Shown here one piece after another: positions 42,042-51,160 of a stretch of 64,000 bases of DNA (position 1 is its first letter; each line of letters begins with the position of its first letter). The notes below the pieces were generated by a model. The model saw only the letters and a program-made list of their open reading frames with translations. It made no database searches and was not told the DNA's origin. The stretch is from contig JBMOKJ010000001.1 of the NCBI GenBank assembly GCA_049315325.1, positions 682,001 to 746,000 of the forward strand, read 5' to 3'. A program made the translations under genes and the position numbers. The stretch comes from CAXXIC01 sp049315325 (GTDB lineage Bacteria > Bacteroidota > Bacteroidia > Bacteroidales > UBA7332).

Positions 42042-45000
42042 TTAATAATCTCTTTCTACTTCTTCGATTTTTTTCTTGAGCGCATTTGCTTTCTCGTCCG
42101 TCAACACCTTCTTGTACTCGATTGGGGTAATTTTGATGAACTGATCGACATATTCGCTCCAGTTTTCCAACATTTTCTTGGCAACAGGACTGTTTGTGTG
42201 GTCGAAATGTTTTTGGATATAACCTTTCAATTCACGTTCGTCGTATTTGTCTTCAATCAATGTCAGTTCAACCATCTCCATATTACAGAAGAAGTCGAAG
42301 TCACCATTCTTATCCCAAACGTACGCTACACCACCACTCATACCGGCAGCAAAGTTACGACCTACTGTTCCAAGAACGATGGTGCGGCCACCAGTCATGT
42401 ATTCGCAGCAGTGGTCACCTGTGCCTTCTACCACAGCGGTTGCACCACTGTTTCGAACGCAGAAACGCTCACCTACGCGACCATTGATGTAGATTTCACC
42501 AGAAGTTGCACCATAAAGCATGGTGTTACCCGCGATGATGTTGTCTTCGGCTGCAAATGTGCTACCTGTTGGTGGTACAACTGCAATTTTTCCACCCGAG
42601 AGACCTTTTCCAAGGTAGTCGTTTGCATCTCCTTCGAGGCGGAATGAAATCCCTTTCGCTAAGAATGCTCCGAAACTTTGACCCGCTGAACCTTTGAAGT
42701 TACAACGAATGGTGTCTTCAGGAAGACCTGCATTGCCATACAATTTAGCAACCTCACCCGAGAGCATCGCTCCCACCGAACGATCTACGTTTACAATTGG
42801 GAAGTCGAGTTGAACGGCTTGTCCCGATGTGATGGCGTAGTGCGATTGTTTAATCATCTCGCGGTCGAGGATTTCGAAAATCTCGTGGTTCTGTCCTTTT
42901 ACTCTGCGGATGGCGTTCTCTTTCGATTCAGCAGGAGTGTAAAGCAATTTCGACAAGTCGATTTTCTTCACTTTCTCGTTTTTATCCGATGGAAGGAACT
43001 CTATCAAGTCTGAACGACCAATGATGTCGTCCATTTTAGTATAACCTAATTCTGCCAAGTGCTCGCGAACGTTCTCTGCCATGTAGGTGAAGAAATTCAC
43101 CAAGTATTCGTATTTTCCAACGAAACGTTTACGCAGCTCTACATCTTGAGTAGCTACCCCGACAGGGCAAGTGTTGAGGTGACATTTACGCATCATCACA
43201 CAACCCAATACAATCAATGCACTGGTGGCAAATGCGTACTCTTCAGCTCCCAACAAGGCTGCGATCACGATATCGCGACCCGATTTCATCTGACCATCTG
43301 TTTGCAAAGTCACCTGTCCACGTAGGTTGTTGATCACCAACGTTTGTTGTGTCTCTGCTAAACCTAACTCAAACGGCAAACCTGCGTGTTTGATAGAGCT
43401 GGCAGGACTAGCGCCTGTCCCACCTTCGCAACCACTGATGGTGATTGAGTCGGCTTTCGCTTTAGCCACACCCGCAGCAATCGTACCTACACCACTTTCA
43501 GAAACCAGTTTCACACTGATAACTGCGTTTGGATTCACGTTCTTCAAGTCGAAAATTAGCTGAGCCAAATCTTCGATGGAGTAGATATCGTGGTGAGGAG
43601 GAGGAGAAATCAACGAGATACCCGGCGTAGAGTGACGCGTTTTTGCAATCACTTTGTCTACTTTCAAACCTGGCAACTGACCACCTTCACCCGGTTTAGC
43701 TCCCTGAGCCACCTTGATTTGGATTTCGTCAGCGTTCACAAGGTATTCGGTTGTTACCCCGAAACGACCTGATGCTACTTGTTTGATAGCACTCCGTTTA
43801 GAAGTACCGTCGGCTTGTGGTTTGAAACGTTCTGGATCTTCGCCACCCTCTCCGGTATTACTTTTTCCACCGAGTATATTCATCGCGATAGCCATCGCTT
43901 CGTGCGCCTCTTTGCTGATTGATCCGAATGACATAGCACCCGTTACAAATCGTTTGGTAATGGCAGAAACTGGTTCTACTTGCGAAATATCGATAGGATT
44001 ACGTTTGTAACCCATAAAGTCGCGCAAGAAGATGCGGTCTTCTTTTTCGTCCACCGCTTTCACATACTCCTTGAATTTTTTGTAGCTACCTAAGCGGGTT
44101 GCCAACTGGAGGTTCGTGATGGTTTCCGGATTCCAAGCGTGTTTCTCGCCATCTTTGCGGTAAGCGTAGTTACCGTTATTTTCAAGTTTTGGCTCCTCCA
44201 CCGTCCAATGGAATGCCTGGTTGTGTAAGTCTATTGTTTCGCGGGCAATGTCTTCGAGGTCGATACCTTCGATTTTAGAGATGGTGCCGTTGAAATACTT
44301 TTCTACCAACTTGGTCGATAAACCGATGGCTTCGAAGATGCGTGCACCTTTGTAGCTCAACAGGGTAGAAATACCCATTTTCGAAAGGACTTTCAACAAC
44401 CCTTTGTCGATGGCTTTGATGTATTTTTTCTCAGCAGTGTGGTAGTCGAGTTGAATCTCTTTTTTCTTCACCAAGTTATCCAACACAGCGAATGCCATGT
44501 ATGGGTTCACCGCGCTCAAACCGTATCCGAAGAGCAGTGCGAAATCCATAATCTCGCGTGGCTCTGCCGACTCCAAGATAAGAGCGACCTGCATACGTTT
44601 GTGTTTGTTGATCAAATGGTTGTGTACCGCAGCTACTGCAAGAAGCGATGGGATAGGAGCCATTTCGGCGTTTACCCCACGGTCGCTCAATACGATGTAG
44701 TTGATGTCTTGGTCTGCAGCCTCTTCGGCTTTAGCCAACAGTTCGTCCATCGCTTTCTCCAGACCCGCTGCGCCCTCACTTGCTTTAAACAAGATAGGTA
44801 AAGTTGCGTTTTTGAAGCCTTTGTAGCGTAGGTTTGTCAGAATGTCGAACTGCGTATTGGTCAAGATGGCGCTGTTCAGTTTCACCATTTTACACAAGTT
44901 GAGCGATGGCTCAAGCAAGTTTTCGGCAATAGAACCAATGTAAGTGGTGTGCGACATCACCAACTCTTCGCGGATAGGGTCAATCGGTGGATTGGTTACC

Positions 45001-46544
45001 TGTGCGAATTGCTGACGGAAGTAGCGGAACAACGATTGAGGTTTGTCCGAAATCACAGCCAGTGGCGTGTCGTTACCCATCGATGCGGTTGGTTCTCCAC
45101 CATCGCGACCCATTGGCAACATAATTGCGTTGATATCTTCGTATGAGTATGAGAACGCTTTCAACAGCGCATTGTAGTTCTCTACAGTATGTTTTACGCT
45201 ACGACCCGATGAAATCTCGTCGAGGTTGATGCGGTTTTTACCCAACCAATCTTTGTATGGGTGAGCCGAAGCTAATAGTTTTTTGAGTTCAGGATCGTGG
45301 TATACTTTTCCTTCTTCGGTGTCTACCATCAACATTTTACCTGGGCTAAGGCGGCCTTTCTCTTTGATTTCAGCAGCGTCGAATGCCAAAACACCTGTTT
45401 CGGAAGCCACCACCATCATGTCGTTTTTAGTCACCAAGTAGCGAGCAGGACGCAGACCGTTGCGGTCGAGCATACCACCAGCGTAACGACCGTCAGAGAA
45501 CAACAGTGTTGCAGGTCCATCCCAAGGCTCCATAAAGATAGAGTGGAATTCGTAGAATGCTTTCAAATCAGACGAAATTGGGTTTTTGTCGTTCCAGCTT
45601 TCAGGTACCATCATCGACAAAGCGTGTGGTAAGCTCATACCAGCCATTACGAAAAACTCCAATGCGTTATCTAACGACGCACTATCACTCATCGCAGGTT
45701 GAATTAGCGGAGTGATGTCGTCCATTTTGCAGCCCAATTTTTTAGGATCGAGCAACCCTTGACGAGCCTCCATCCACGAGCGATTACCACGAATGGTATT
45801 GATTTCGCCGTTGTGACCTAACAAACGGAATGGCTGAGCCAAATCCCACGTTGGGAACGTATTGGTAGAGAAGCGTGAGTGAACCAACGCCATCCCTGTT
45901 GTAAAGTAAGGACTAGTCAAGTCGGGATAGTAATATCTCAACTGCAAAGAAGACAACATCCCTTTGTAGATGAGTGTGCGAGTCGAAAGGCTCACTATAT
46001 AGCAACTGCGTTTCACCGTTAGGTTCGAAGCAAGCACTGCTTTTTCGATTTTCTTGCGGCAAACGTAGAGTTTAATCTCAAGTTGATCTTGCGTGAAATC
46101 TCCCGTTACGAATATCTGTTTGATATCCGGTTCGTTAGACGCTGCAGTTTCGCCAAGTTGAGAGCTATCCACAGGCACATCGCGCACTGCAATTAGTTTC
46201 AACGACTCTTTCTCTATGATTTGCTTTATCTCATTCAAACACCAAGCTTGCTCGTCCTTATTCTTAGGAAGGAAAACGAGTCCAGTACCGTATCTACCCT
46301 TCTCAGGGACAGCGATACCTTGCAGCAATATAAACTCGTGCGGAATCTGTACCATGATTCCAGCACCGTCACCGGTTTTGTGGTCCGCATTCTCTGCGCC
46401 ACGGTGCACCATGTGCTCAAGCACTTTCAGCCCTTTTTCTACCACATCGTGCGACTTGGTGCCTTGAATATTTACTAATAATCCAACACCACACGCATCG
46501 TGTTCATAATCAGGGCTGTACAATCCTTGTTCTACCATTTTCAT
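42042..46544 (-). CDS. gltB: Glutamate synthase large subunit
   Basis: GltB takes ammonia from glutamine and makes glutamate from 2-oxoglutarate. The 1,500 residues match the family. The N-terminal amidotransferase has the Ntn Cys18 in YEHDACGVGLL, the FMN-binding synthase domain includes KPGEGGQLPGLKV, and the 3Fe-4S cysteines are in CVMMRKCHLNTCPVG. The C-terminal beta-helix domain (GSTFAAEDNIIAGNTMLYGA) is present. Start at the ATG at 46544, with 46538 as an alternative. The gltB-gltD pair forms the ammonium-assimilation (GOGAT) operon. Confidence 0.97.
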   Translation of the reverse strand: MKMVEQGLYSPDYEHDACGVGLLVNIQGTKSHDVVEKGLKVLEHMVHRGAENADHKTGDGAGIMVQIPHEFILLQGIAVPEKGRYGTGLVFLPKNKDEQAWCLNEIKQIIEKESLKLIAVRDVPVDSSQLGETAASNEPDIKQIFVTGDFTQDQLEIKLYVCRKKIEKAVLASNLTVKRSCYIVSLSTRTLIYKGMLSSLQLRYYYPDLTSPYFTTGMALVHSRFSTNTFPTWDLAQPFRLLGHNGEINTIRGNRSWMEARQGLLDPKKLGCKMDDITPLIQPAMSDSASLDNALEFFVMAGMSLPHALSMMVPESWNDKNPISSDLKAFYEFHSIFMEPWDGPATLLFSDGRYAGGMLDRNGLRPARYLVTKNDMMVVASETGVLAFDAAEIKEKGRLSPGKMLMVDTEEGKVYHDPELKKLLASAHPYKDWLGKNRINLDEISSGRSVKHTVENYNALLKAFSYSYEDINAIMLPMGRDGGEPTASMGNDTPLAVISDKPQSLFRYFRQQFAQVTNPPIDPIREELVMSHTTYIGSIAENLLEPSLNLCKMVKLNSAILTNTQFDILTNLRYKGFKNATLPILFKASEGAAGLEKAMDELLAKAEEAADQDINYIVLSDRGVNAEMAPIPSLLAVAAVHNHLINKHKRMQVALILESAEPREIMDFALLFGYGLSAVNPYMAFAVLDNLVKKKEIQLDYHTAEKKYIKAIDKGLLKVLSKMGISTLLSYKGARIFEAIGLSTKLVEKYFNGTISKIEGIDLEDIARETIDLHNQAFHWTVEEPKLENNGNYAYRKDGEKHAWNPETITNLQLATRLGSYKKFKEYVKAVDEKEDRIFLRDFMGYKRNPIDISQVEPVSAITKRFVTGAMSFGSISKEAHEAMAIAMNILGGKSNTGEGGEDPERFKPQADGTSKRSAIKQVASGRFGVTTEYLVNADEIQIKVAQGAKPGEGGQLPGLKVDKVIAKTRHSTPGISLISPPPHHDIYSIEDLAQLIFDLKNVNPNAVISVKLVSESGVGTIAAGVAKAKADSITISGCEGGTGASPASSIKHAGLPFELGLAETQQTLVINNLRGQVTLQTDGQMKSGRDIVIAALLGAEEYAFATSALIVLGCVMMRKCHLNTCPVGVATQDVELRKRFVGKYEYLVNFFTYMAENVREHLAELGYTKMDDIIGRSDLIEFLPSDKNEKVKKIDLSKLLYTPAESKENAIRRVKGQNHEIFEILDREMIKQSHYAITSGQAVQLDFPIVNVDRSVGAMLSGEVAKLYGNAGLPEDTIRCNFKGSAGQSFGAFLAKGISFRLEGDANDYLGKGLSGGKIAVVPPTGSTFAAEDNIIAGNTMLYGATSGEIYINGRVGERFCVRNSGATAVVEGTGDHCCEYMTGGRTIVLGTVGRNFAAGMSGGVAYVWDKNGDFDFFCNMEMVELTLIEDKYDERELKGYIQKHFDHTNSPVAKKMLENWSEYVDQFIKITPIEYKKVLTDEKANALKKKIEEVERDY

Positions 46545-46861
46545 TATTTAGTTAATCCACTACTCTCGAAATCTTGTCTTCGCTATACACACAAAGTCAT
46601 CCTCGCACCGAGCGGAGATGACATCTTGTGAGCGTTTCCTTGAGACCAAATCAGGCTCTTTTTCAGAGACTTAAGTAGCTTCCGGTTTAATTACACAATC
46701 TATTTTCAGTAAACTTTTCCGACAACGACTAATTGTCGAATTGTTTAAATTTTAATATTAATTTGTCAAAAACTTTTAATTTGTCACCAAAAATATAACA
46801 AATTATTCCTAATTAAGTGCAAAGTTAAGCATTTTGCTTTAATCTGAAACTTTTTTATGCT
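46545..46861. other. Long gltB leader region
   Basis: A 317-bp region with a possible minus-strand -7 element, TAACTTTG (46820-46827), preceded by a TTTC in the -33 position with an 18-bp spacer, implying a leader of about 270 nt for gltB. A small CGACAA/TTGTCG hairpin at about 46720-46738 is the only structure I saw; no riboswitch class was recognised. Confidence 0.5.
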
Positions 46862-48094
46862 CTAAATTTTCCAGTTTTTGATTCTTTCCACCGCTTCGAT
46901 GGTATTTTCTCTGTTTCCAAATGCAGTCAGGCGGAAATAGCCCTCTCCGCTTGGTCCGAACCCAACTCCCGGTGTACCCACTACGTGGCATTCGTAGAGC
47001 AGACGATCGAAGAATTTCCACGACGAGATGCCGTTTGGCGTTTTCAACCACACGTAAGGTGCATTCACTCCACCAAAGATTTGCAATCCAGTAGCTTCCA
47101 ACCCTTCGCGAATGATTTTTGCATTCTCCATGTAGAAGTTGATGGTCTCGCGAATCTGCGCTTTGCCGGCAGGCGAATAGACCGCTTCGGCAGCTTTCTG
47201 AATAATATACGCCGTGCCGTTGAATTTAGTCGTTTGGCGACGGTTCCACAAGGCGTTGATCGATACTTTTTGACCGTCTGGCGTGCGTCCCATCAGCTCT
47301 TTAGGCACTACGGTGAGGCCGCAACGAAGTCCAGTGAATCCAGCCGTTTTCGAGAAGCTGCGGAATTCGATAGCACACTGTTTTGCTCCTTTTATTTCGT
47401 AGATGCTGTGTGGCACGTCGTCTTCTTTGATAAATGCTTCGTAAGCTGCATCAAAGAGAATCAATATTTCGTTTTCGAGGGCAAAGTCTACCCATTTTTT
47501 CAACTCTTTCTTCGTCAAAACAGTACCCGTTGGATTGTTTGGATAGCAGAGGTAGATGATGTCTACACGCTTCTCTGGCAATTCGGGGGTAAAGTTGTTT
47601 TCGGCGTTGCAAGGGATATAAACGATATTGCTCCAGCACCCGTCTGTTCCGAGTTCGCCTGCACGGCCACCCATCACGTTGGTATCTACATACACAGGAT
47701 AGACCGGGTCGGTGACTGCTACACGGTTGTCGCGACGCAGAATATCACCAATGTTACCGGTGTCGCTTTTTGCGCCGTCGCTGATGAAAACCTCATCTGT
47801 ATCGAGCTTCACACCCAGCGGCTCAAAGTCGTTTTTGATGACCGCATCTATCAGAAAGCGGTATCCTTGCTCTGGACCATAACCACGAAAAGTCTCTTCG
47901 TTTGCCATCTCTTCCACGGCTGCGTGGAGGGCTTGAGTCACTGCCGGAACGATAGGGCGAGTTACGTCGCCAATGCCCAATCTGATCAGTTTTGCCTCAG
48001 GATGTACAACTTTAAATGCATTTACTTTTTTTGCAATGTCCGAGAAGAGGTAATTCCCCGGAAGTTTAAGAAAGTTCTCGTTTACTAATGCCAT
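46862..48094 (-). CDS. dapL: LL-diaminopimelate aminotransferase
   Basis: DapL converts tetrahydrodipicolinate directly to LL-diaminopimelate with glutamate, the one-step branch of lysine and peptidoglycan synthesis. The 410-residue PLP enzyme has the lysine motif SFSKTAGFTGLRCG and the AxGxEQGY-like GYGPEQGYRF; the N-terminus (NENFLKLPGNYLFSDIAKKV) is characteristic of DapL. dapF lies just upstream on the same strand, supporting this choice over a generic aspartate aminotransferase. Confidence 0.95.
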   Translation of the reverse strand: MALVNENFLKLPGNYLFSDIAKKVNAFKVVHPEAKLIRLGIGDVTRPIVPAVTQALHAAVEEMANEETFRGYGPEQGYRFLIDAVIKNDFEPLGVKLDTDEVFISDGAKSDTGNIGDILRRDNRVAVTDPVYPVYVDTNVMGGRAGELGTDGCWSNIVYIPCNAENNFTPELPEKRVDIIYLCYPNNPTGTVLTKKELKKWVDFALENEILILFDAAYEAFIKEDDVPHSIYEIKGAKQCAIEFRSFSKTAGFTGLRCGLTVVPKELMGRTPDGQKVSINALWNRRQTTKFNGTAYIIQKAAEAVYSPAGKAQIRETINFYMENAKIIREGLEATGLQIFGGVNAPYVWLKTPNGISSWKFFDRLLYECHVVGTPGVGFGPSGEGYFRLTAFGNRENTIEAVERIKNWKI

Positions 48095-48139
48095 TCTTTA
48101 ATGAAGTTATACGGAGTCAAAGGAAGTTATCGATTCGCT

Positions 48140-48303
48140 CCGAAGTTATTTTACCTGTTATTCTTATTTACAATTTAATCATTTACAATTTACAATTACG
48201 TCGCTAGTCGATGCATTTTTAGGTCTGAAGACACAAAGGTTTGCATTGCGTAGCCAATAGTAAATTGTCAATCCCGATAGCTATCGGGACAAATTGTCAA
48301 TGC
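48140..48303. repeat. ATTTACAATTTAC-type repeats and an inverted repeat between dapF and dapL
   Basis: Loose repeats such as ttacaatttaatcatttac and aatttacaattacg (48166-48198), then an inverted CCCGATAGCTATCGGG (48275-48290). The ATTTACAATTTACC-type unit recurs at about 49815-49850, 50778-50808, 51967-52000 and 52058-52085. Confidence 0.55.
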
Positions 48304-49134
48304 CTAAAAGAGTTCTCCTGCAAACACCTTCGTGGCACCGCCGGTCATATAGATGCGGTTGTTGCTTTCGCGCCATTCGATGTTGAGGTCGCCGCCGCGC
48401 AGTTTCAGTGTGGCTGTTCGCTCCGAAAGTCCGTTGAGCACCGAGGCCACCAACGAGGCGCAAGCTCCTGTGCCGCAAGCGAGTGTTTCGCCCGAACCGC
48501 GTTCCCAGACCCGCATTTTCAGCGTGGTAGGCGATACAATTTGCACAAACTCTACATTGGTTCTTTTCGGGAATAGCGGATGAACTTCGATTTGACGACC
48601 AATGCCGTGTACATCAAACAGATCCACATCTTCCACAAATATCACTGCGTGTGGGTTGCCCATCGACACACAGGTGGCGTGATACACGATGTCGTTCACC
48701 ACTATGGGTACGCGAATGGCTTTATCTCCTTCTGCATTCACCGGAATGAGGGCAGGGGTGAGGATTGGCTCTTCCATATCGACACACACGGTAGACACAG
48801 TTCCGTCTGTCACAAACAGTTTCAGCAGTTTCACCCCGGCTTTGGTCTCGAGCGTGAGGTCAGTTTTGGTGGTCATCCCCATGTCGTACACATATTTTCC
48901 GACACAACGTGAGGCATTGCCACACATCTCCGCTTCCGATCCATCTGCGTTGTACATGCTCATCCGGAAATCGCACGTCTCCGAAGGGCGAATAATCACC
49001 AAACCGTCGGAGCCAATACCAAAATTGCGGTCGCTCACACGAATCGCGAGCTCAGCAGGGTCCGAAACAGTCTCTTCAAAACCGTTTACATAGACATAAT
49101 CGTTGCCCGCGCCGTGCATTTTTAAGAATCTCAT
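48304..49134 (-). CDS. dapF: Diaminopimelate epimerase
   Basis: DapF interconverts LL- and meso-diaminopimelate. The two catalytic cysteines are visible in MCGNASRCVGKYVY and CGTGACASLVASV. I start it at the ATG at 49134 (MRFLKMHGAGND, 276 residues), the family's usual N-terminus; an upstream ATG at 49182 would lie upstream of a likely -7 element (TAATTTTG, minus strand, 49170-49177). Confidence 0.96.
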   Translation of the reverse strand: MRFLKMHGAGNDYVYVNGFEETVSDPAELAIRVSDRNFGIGSDGLVIIRPSETCDFRMSMYNADGSEAEMCGNASRCVGKYVYDMGMTTKTDLTLETKAGVKLLKLFVTDGTVSTVCVDMEEPILTPALIPVNAEGDKAIRVPIVVNDIVYHATCVSMGNPHAVIFVEDVDLFDVHGIGRQIEVHPLFPKRTNVEFVQIVSPTTLKMRVWERGSGETLACGTGACASLVASVLNGLSERTATLKLRGGDLNIEWRESNNRIYMTGGATKVFAGELF

Positions 49135-49169
49135 ACTGATAAGCTTTTGTATGTGTGCGAAAATCTGTG

Positions 49170-49177
49170 CAAAATTA
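49170..49177 (-). promoter_or_regulatory. -7 element of dapF-dapL promoter
   Basis: Minus-strand TAATTTTG matches TAnnTTTG, 35 bp before the chosen dapF start. A CAAA (minus TTTG) 12 bp further upstream is too close to be a normal -33. Confidence 0.45.
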
Positions 49178-49309
49178 GTCATTTTGCCACAAATCAGAAA
49201 ATTTTCTTCTACTTAAAAAAGAGAAAATAACAAATTGATAGCTTTTTTAGCTGTTTTATTCTGAAATATAAGCAATTTTGGTAGAAAATGTTTCGATTTA
49301 AAGGAGGAG

Positions 49310-49540
49310 TAGAGAGAAGGAAACCGCAGAGTTCGCAAAGGTTGCACGGTGAGTGGAATAATTGAGTAATTGACTAATTGAAAGGGAGTCATGAAGTTAA
49401 AGGAGTTAAGAAGTTATTGGAATGAAGGGAATGAAAGAAATTAAGAGAATTAAGGAAATGAAGGAAGTAGGAGTTATGGTTGTAAAGGAGTTAATGAAGT
49501 TAAGAAGTTAGAGGAATTAAGAGAATTAAAGAATTAATTT
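49310..49540. repeat. Purine-rich low-complexity spacer
   Basis: About 230 bp with nearly only A, G and T on this strand, made of degenerate units like gaagttaaaggagttaag, gaatgaagggaatgaa and aggaattaagagaatt. It contains no plausible gene and lies upstream of dapF and downstream of msrBA (minus strand). Confidence 0.6.
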
Positions 49541-49548
49541 TTGCGTTT

Positions 49549-49755
49549 CCTCTTTGTCCTGAAGGGACAGAACCTAAATAACCCCGTACGAAGTGCGGGG
49601 TAGAAATACTCACTCAAACCTTAGCCCCGGAGGGGTTGAACCACGCTCACTAATATTCAACCCCTTCGGGGCTGTTATTCGGATTGTCACCATTGCCGTG
49701 CGTTTCACACACGGTTATTGAAATTCAACCTCTCCGAGGTTAGGGTTTAGTCAAA
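49549..49755. repeat. String of REP-like hairpins
   Basis: Six short palindromes in a row, including GTCCTGAAGGGAC, CCCCGTACGAAGTGCGGGG, AGCCCCGGAGGGGTT, AACCCCTTCGGGGCT, CCGTGCGTTTCACACACGG and AACCTCTCCGAGGTT. TAGAAATAC and ATTCGGATTGTCA segments between them also occur (as TAGAAATAC and ATTTGGATTGTCA) in the spacer at 60461-60578. Confidence 0.65.
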
Positions 49756-49854
49756 ACCTTTACGCCCTTTGCGTATGTTCTCCGCGTTCTTTGCGTTTAA
49801 AAATCAGAGCGTGAAGCAATTGTAAATGGTAAATGAAATAGGATTGTAAATGGC

Positions 49855-50778
49855 CTAAAACAGTTTCCGATACACATGGCAATACGGTGTTCCGTTTTTG
49901 TGGGTGTAGTAGTTTTGGTGATAATCCTCCGCAACCCAGAAAGGATGCCCCTCAGCCTGACGAATCTCGGTGGCGACGTAAAAGCCCTTTTGCATCAGCA
50001 GTTTCTTGTATTTATTGGCAATCTCCTCTTGTGCTTTGTCGGTGACGAAGATGGCAGAGAGGTATTGCGATCCAATGTCGGGGCCTTGTCCGTCCGTCTG
50101 CGAGAAGTCGTGCGTTTCGAAAAACAACTTCACCATCGCTTCGTAAGAGGTCTTTTCGGGATTGAAGACCACTTCGGTGGTTTCGAGGTGACCTGTCTCG
50201 CCGGTGCAGACCTGACGGTAGGTTGGATTCTTGACCGAACCTCCCATGTAGCCCACGTCTGTAGAGATGACGCCATCCGCTTTCTCGAAATGGTATTCCG
50301 TGCCCCAGAAACAGCCAGAGGCAAAATAGGCCGTGTCCGTTTTGGCAAAGTCGAGCGACACGGAGTTGACGCAATAGCGCGTATCTTTCGGGGTCATGCC
50401 TTCGCCTTCGAACACGTGCCCGAGGTGTCCGCCACAATGCTGACAAGTGATTTCAGTGCGACGCCCATCGGCATCGACCGTGCGTTTCACGGCTCCGGGA
50501 ATGGCATCATCGAACGACGGCCAGCCGCATCCCGAGTGAAACTTAGAGGTTGAAGTGTACAACGGTGTACCGCATCGACGACACAGGTAGACGCCGTTCT
50601 CGAAATGGTTTTCGTACTTTCCGGTGTAGGGCATTTCGGTGCCTTTGCCTACAATCACGCGTTCTTCTTCTGGGGTGAGGATTCTGAATTTATTCATAGT
50701 TGATACAGTGTTATTGGGTTTCTGGCTGCACGACGGCAGACTGATGATTAGGATGAGTAGATAGAGTAGCTTTTTCAT
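49855..50778 (-). CDS. msrBA: Bifunctional methionine sulfoxide reductase MsrB-MsrA, lipoprotein
   Basis: A 307-residue fusion repairing oxidised methionine: MsrB (R-sulfoxide) comes first, MsrA (S-sulfoxide) second, the reverse of Neisseria PilB. The lipoprotein signal ends in LPSC (Cys17), so it works outside the cytoplasm. MsrB has the zinc cysteines CRRC (66, 69) and CQHC (112, 115) and the catalytic Cys136 (RYCVNSVSL). MsrA starts at about residue 150 with GCFWGTEYHFE (catalytic Cys156). No thioredoxin domain is attached, so an outside electron donor is needed. Confidence 0.93.
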   Translation of the reverse strand: MKKLLYLLILIISLPSCSQKPNNTVSTMNKFRILTPEEERVIVGKGTEMPYTGKYENHFENGVYLCRRCGTPLYTSTSKFHSGCGWPSFDDAIPGAVKRTVDADGRRTEITCQHCGGHLGHVFEGEGMTPKDTRYCVNSVSLDFAKTDTAYFASGCFWGTEYHFEKADGVISTDVGYMGGSVKNPTYRQVCTGETGHLETTEVVFNPEKTSYEAMVKLFFETHDFSQTDGQGPDIGSQYLSAIFVTDKAQEEIANKYKKLLMQKGFYVATEIRQAEGHPFWVAEDYHQNYYTHKNGTPYCHVYRKLF

Positions 50779-51160
50779 TTACTATTTAACCATTTACAAT
50801 TTACCATTTTAACCACAGATAACGCAGAGTCTTCACAGAGAACGCAAAGAATAATTTCTTTAATTGACTTCATTCTCTTCATTTCCTTTATATGGCTATT
50901 TCTTTGTGTATCTCCGTGTAACCTTTGTGTACTCTGTGTTTAGATATTTACTAATTAGCCATTTACCATTTTAACCACAGAGAACGCAAAGAATAATTTC
51001 TTTAATTGTTTTCATTCTCTTCATTTCTTTAATTCTCATTCCGACTTATAACCTGAAACGATGATTAAAAGTTCAGCGCATTATTCCCAAAAAAAGCTAA
51101 CAATTACGATAGAATTTATACCTTTGAGGTCGAAAGAAACAGAAAATTATTCCGAAAATT
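50778..51160. repeat. Intergenic repeat cluster upstream of proC
   Basis: The 382-bp spacer between divergent msrBA and proC is made of repeats. TTAACCACAGA-type units followed by ACGCAAAG and an ATAATTTCTTTAATTG tail occur twice (about 50809-50865 and 50970-51010), with TTTCTTTGTGTATCTCCGTG and ACCATTTACAATTTACC units between. A 61-codon frame at 51061-51246 is not convincing. Confidence 0.65.

Noticed and set aside
42198..42647. 149-codon plus-strand frame opposite gltB
   Set aside because: Antisense to a well-conserved gltB region; Cys/Thr-rich shadow with no independent support.
46545..46861. Riboswitch in the gltB leader
   Set aside because: The length invites it, but no known riboswitch core or multi-helix junction could be recognised by eye.
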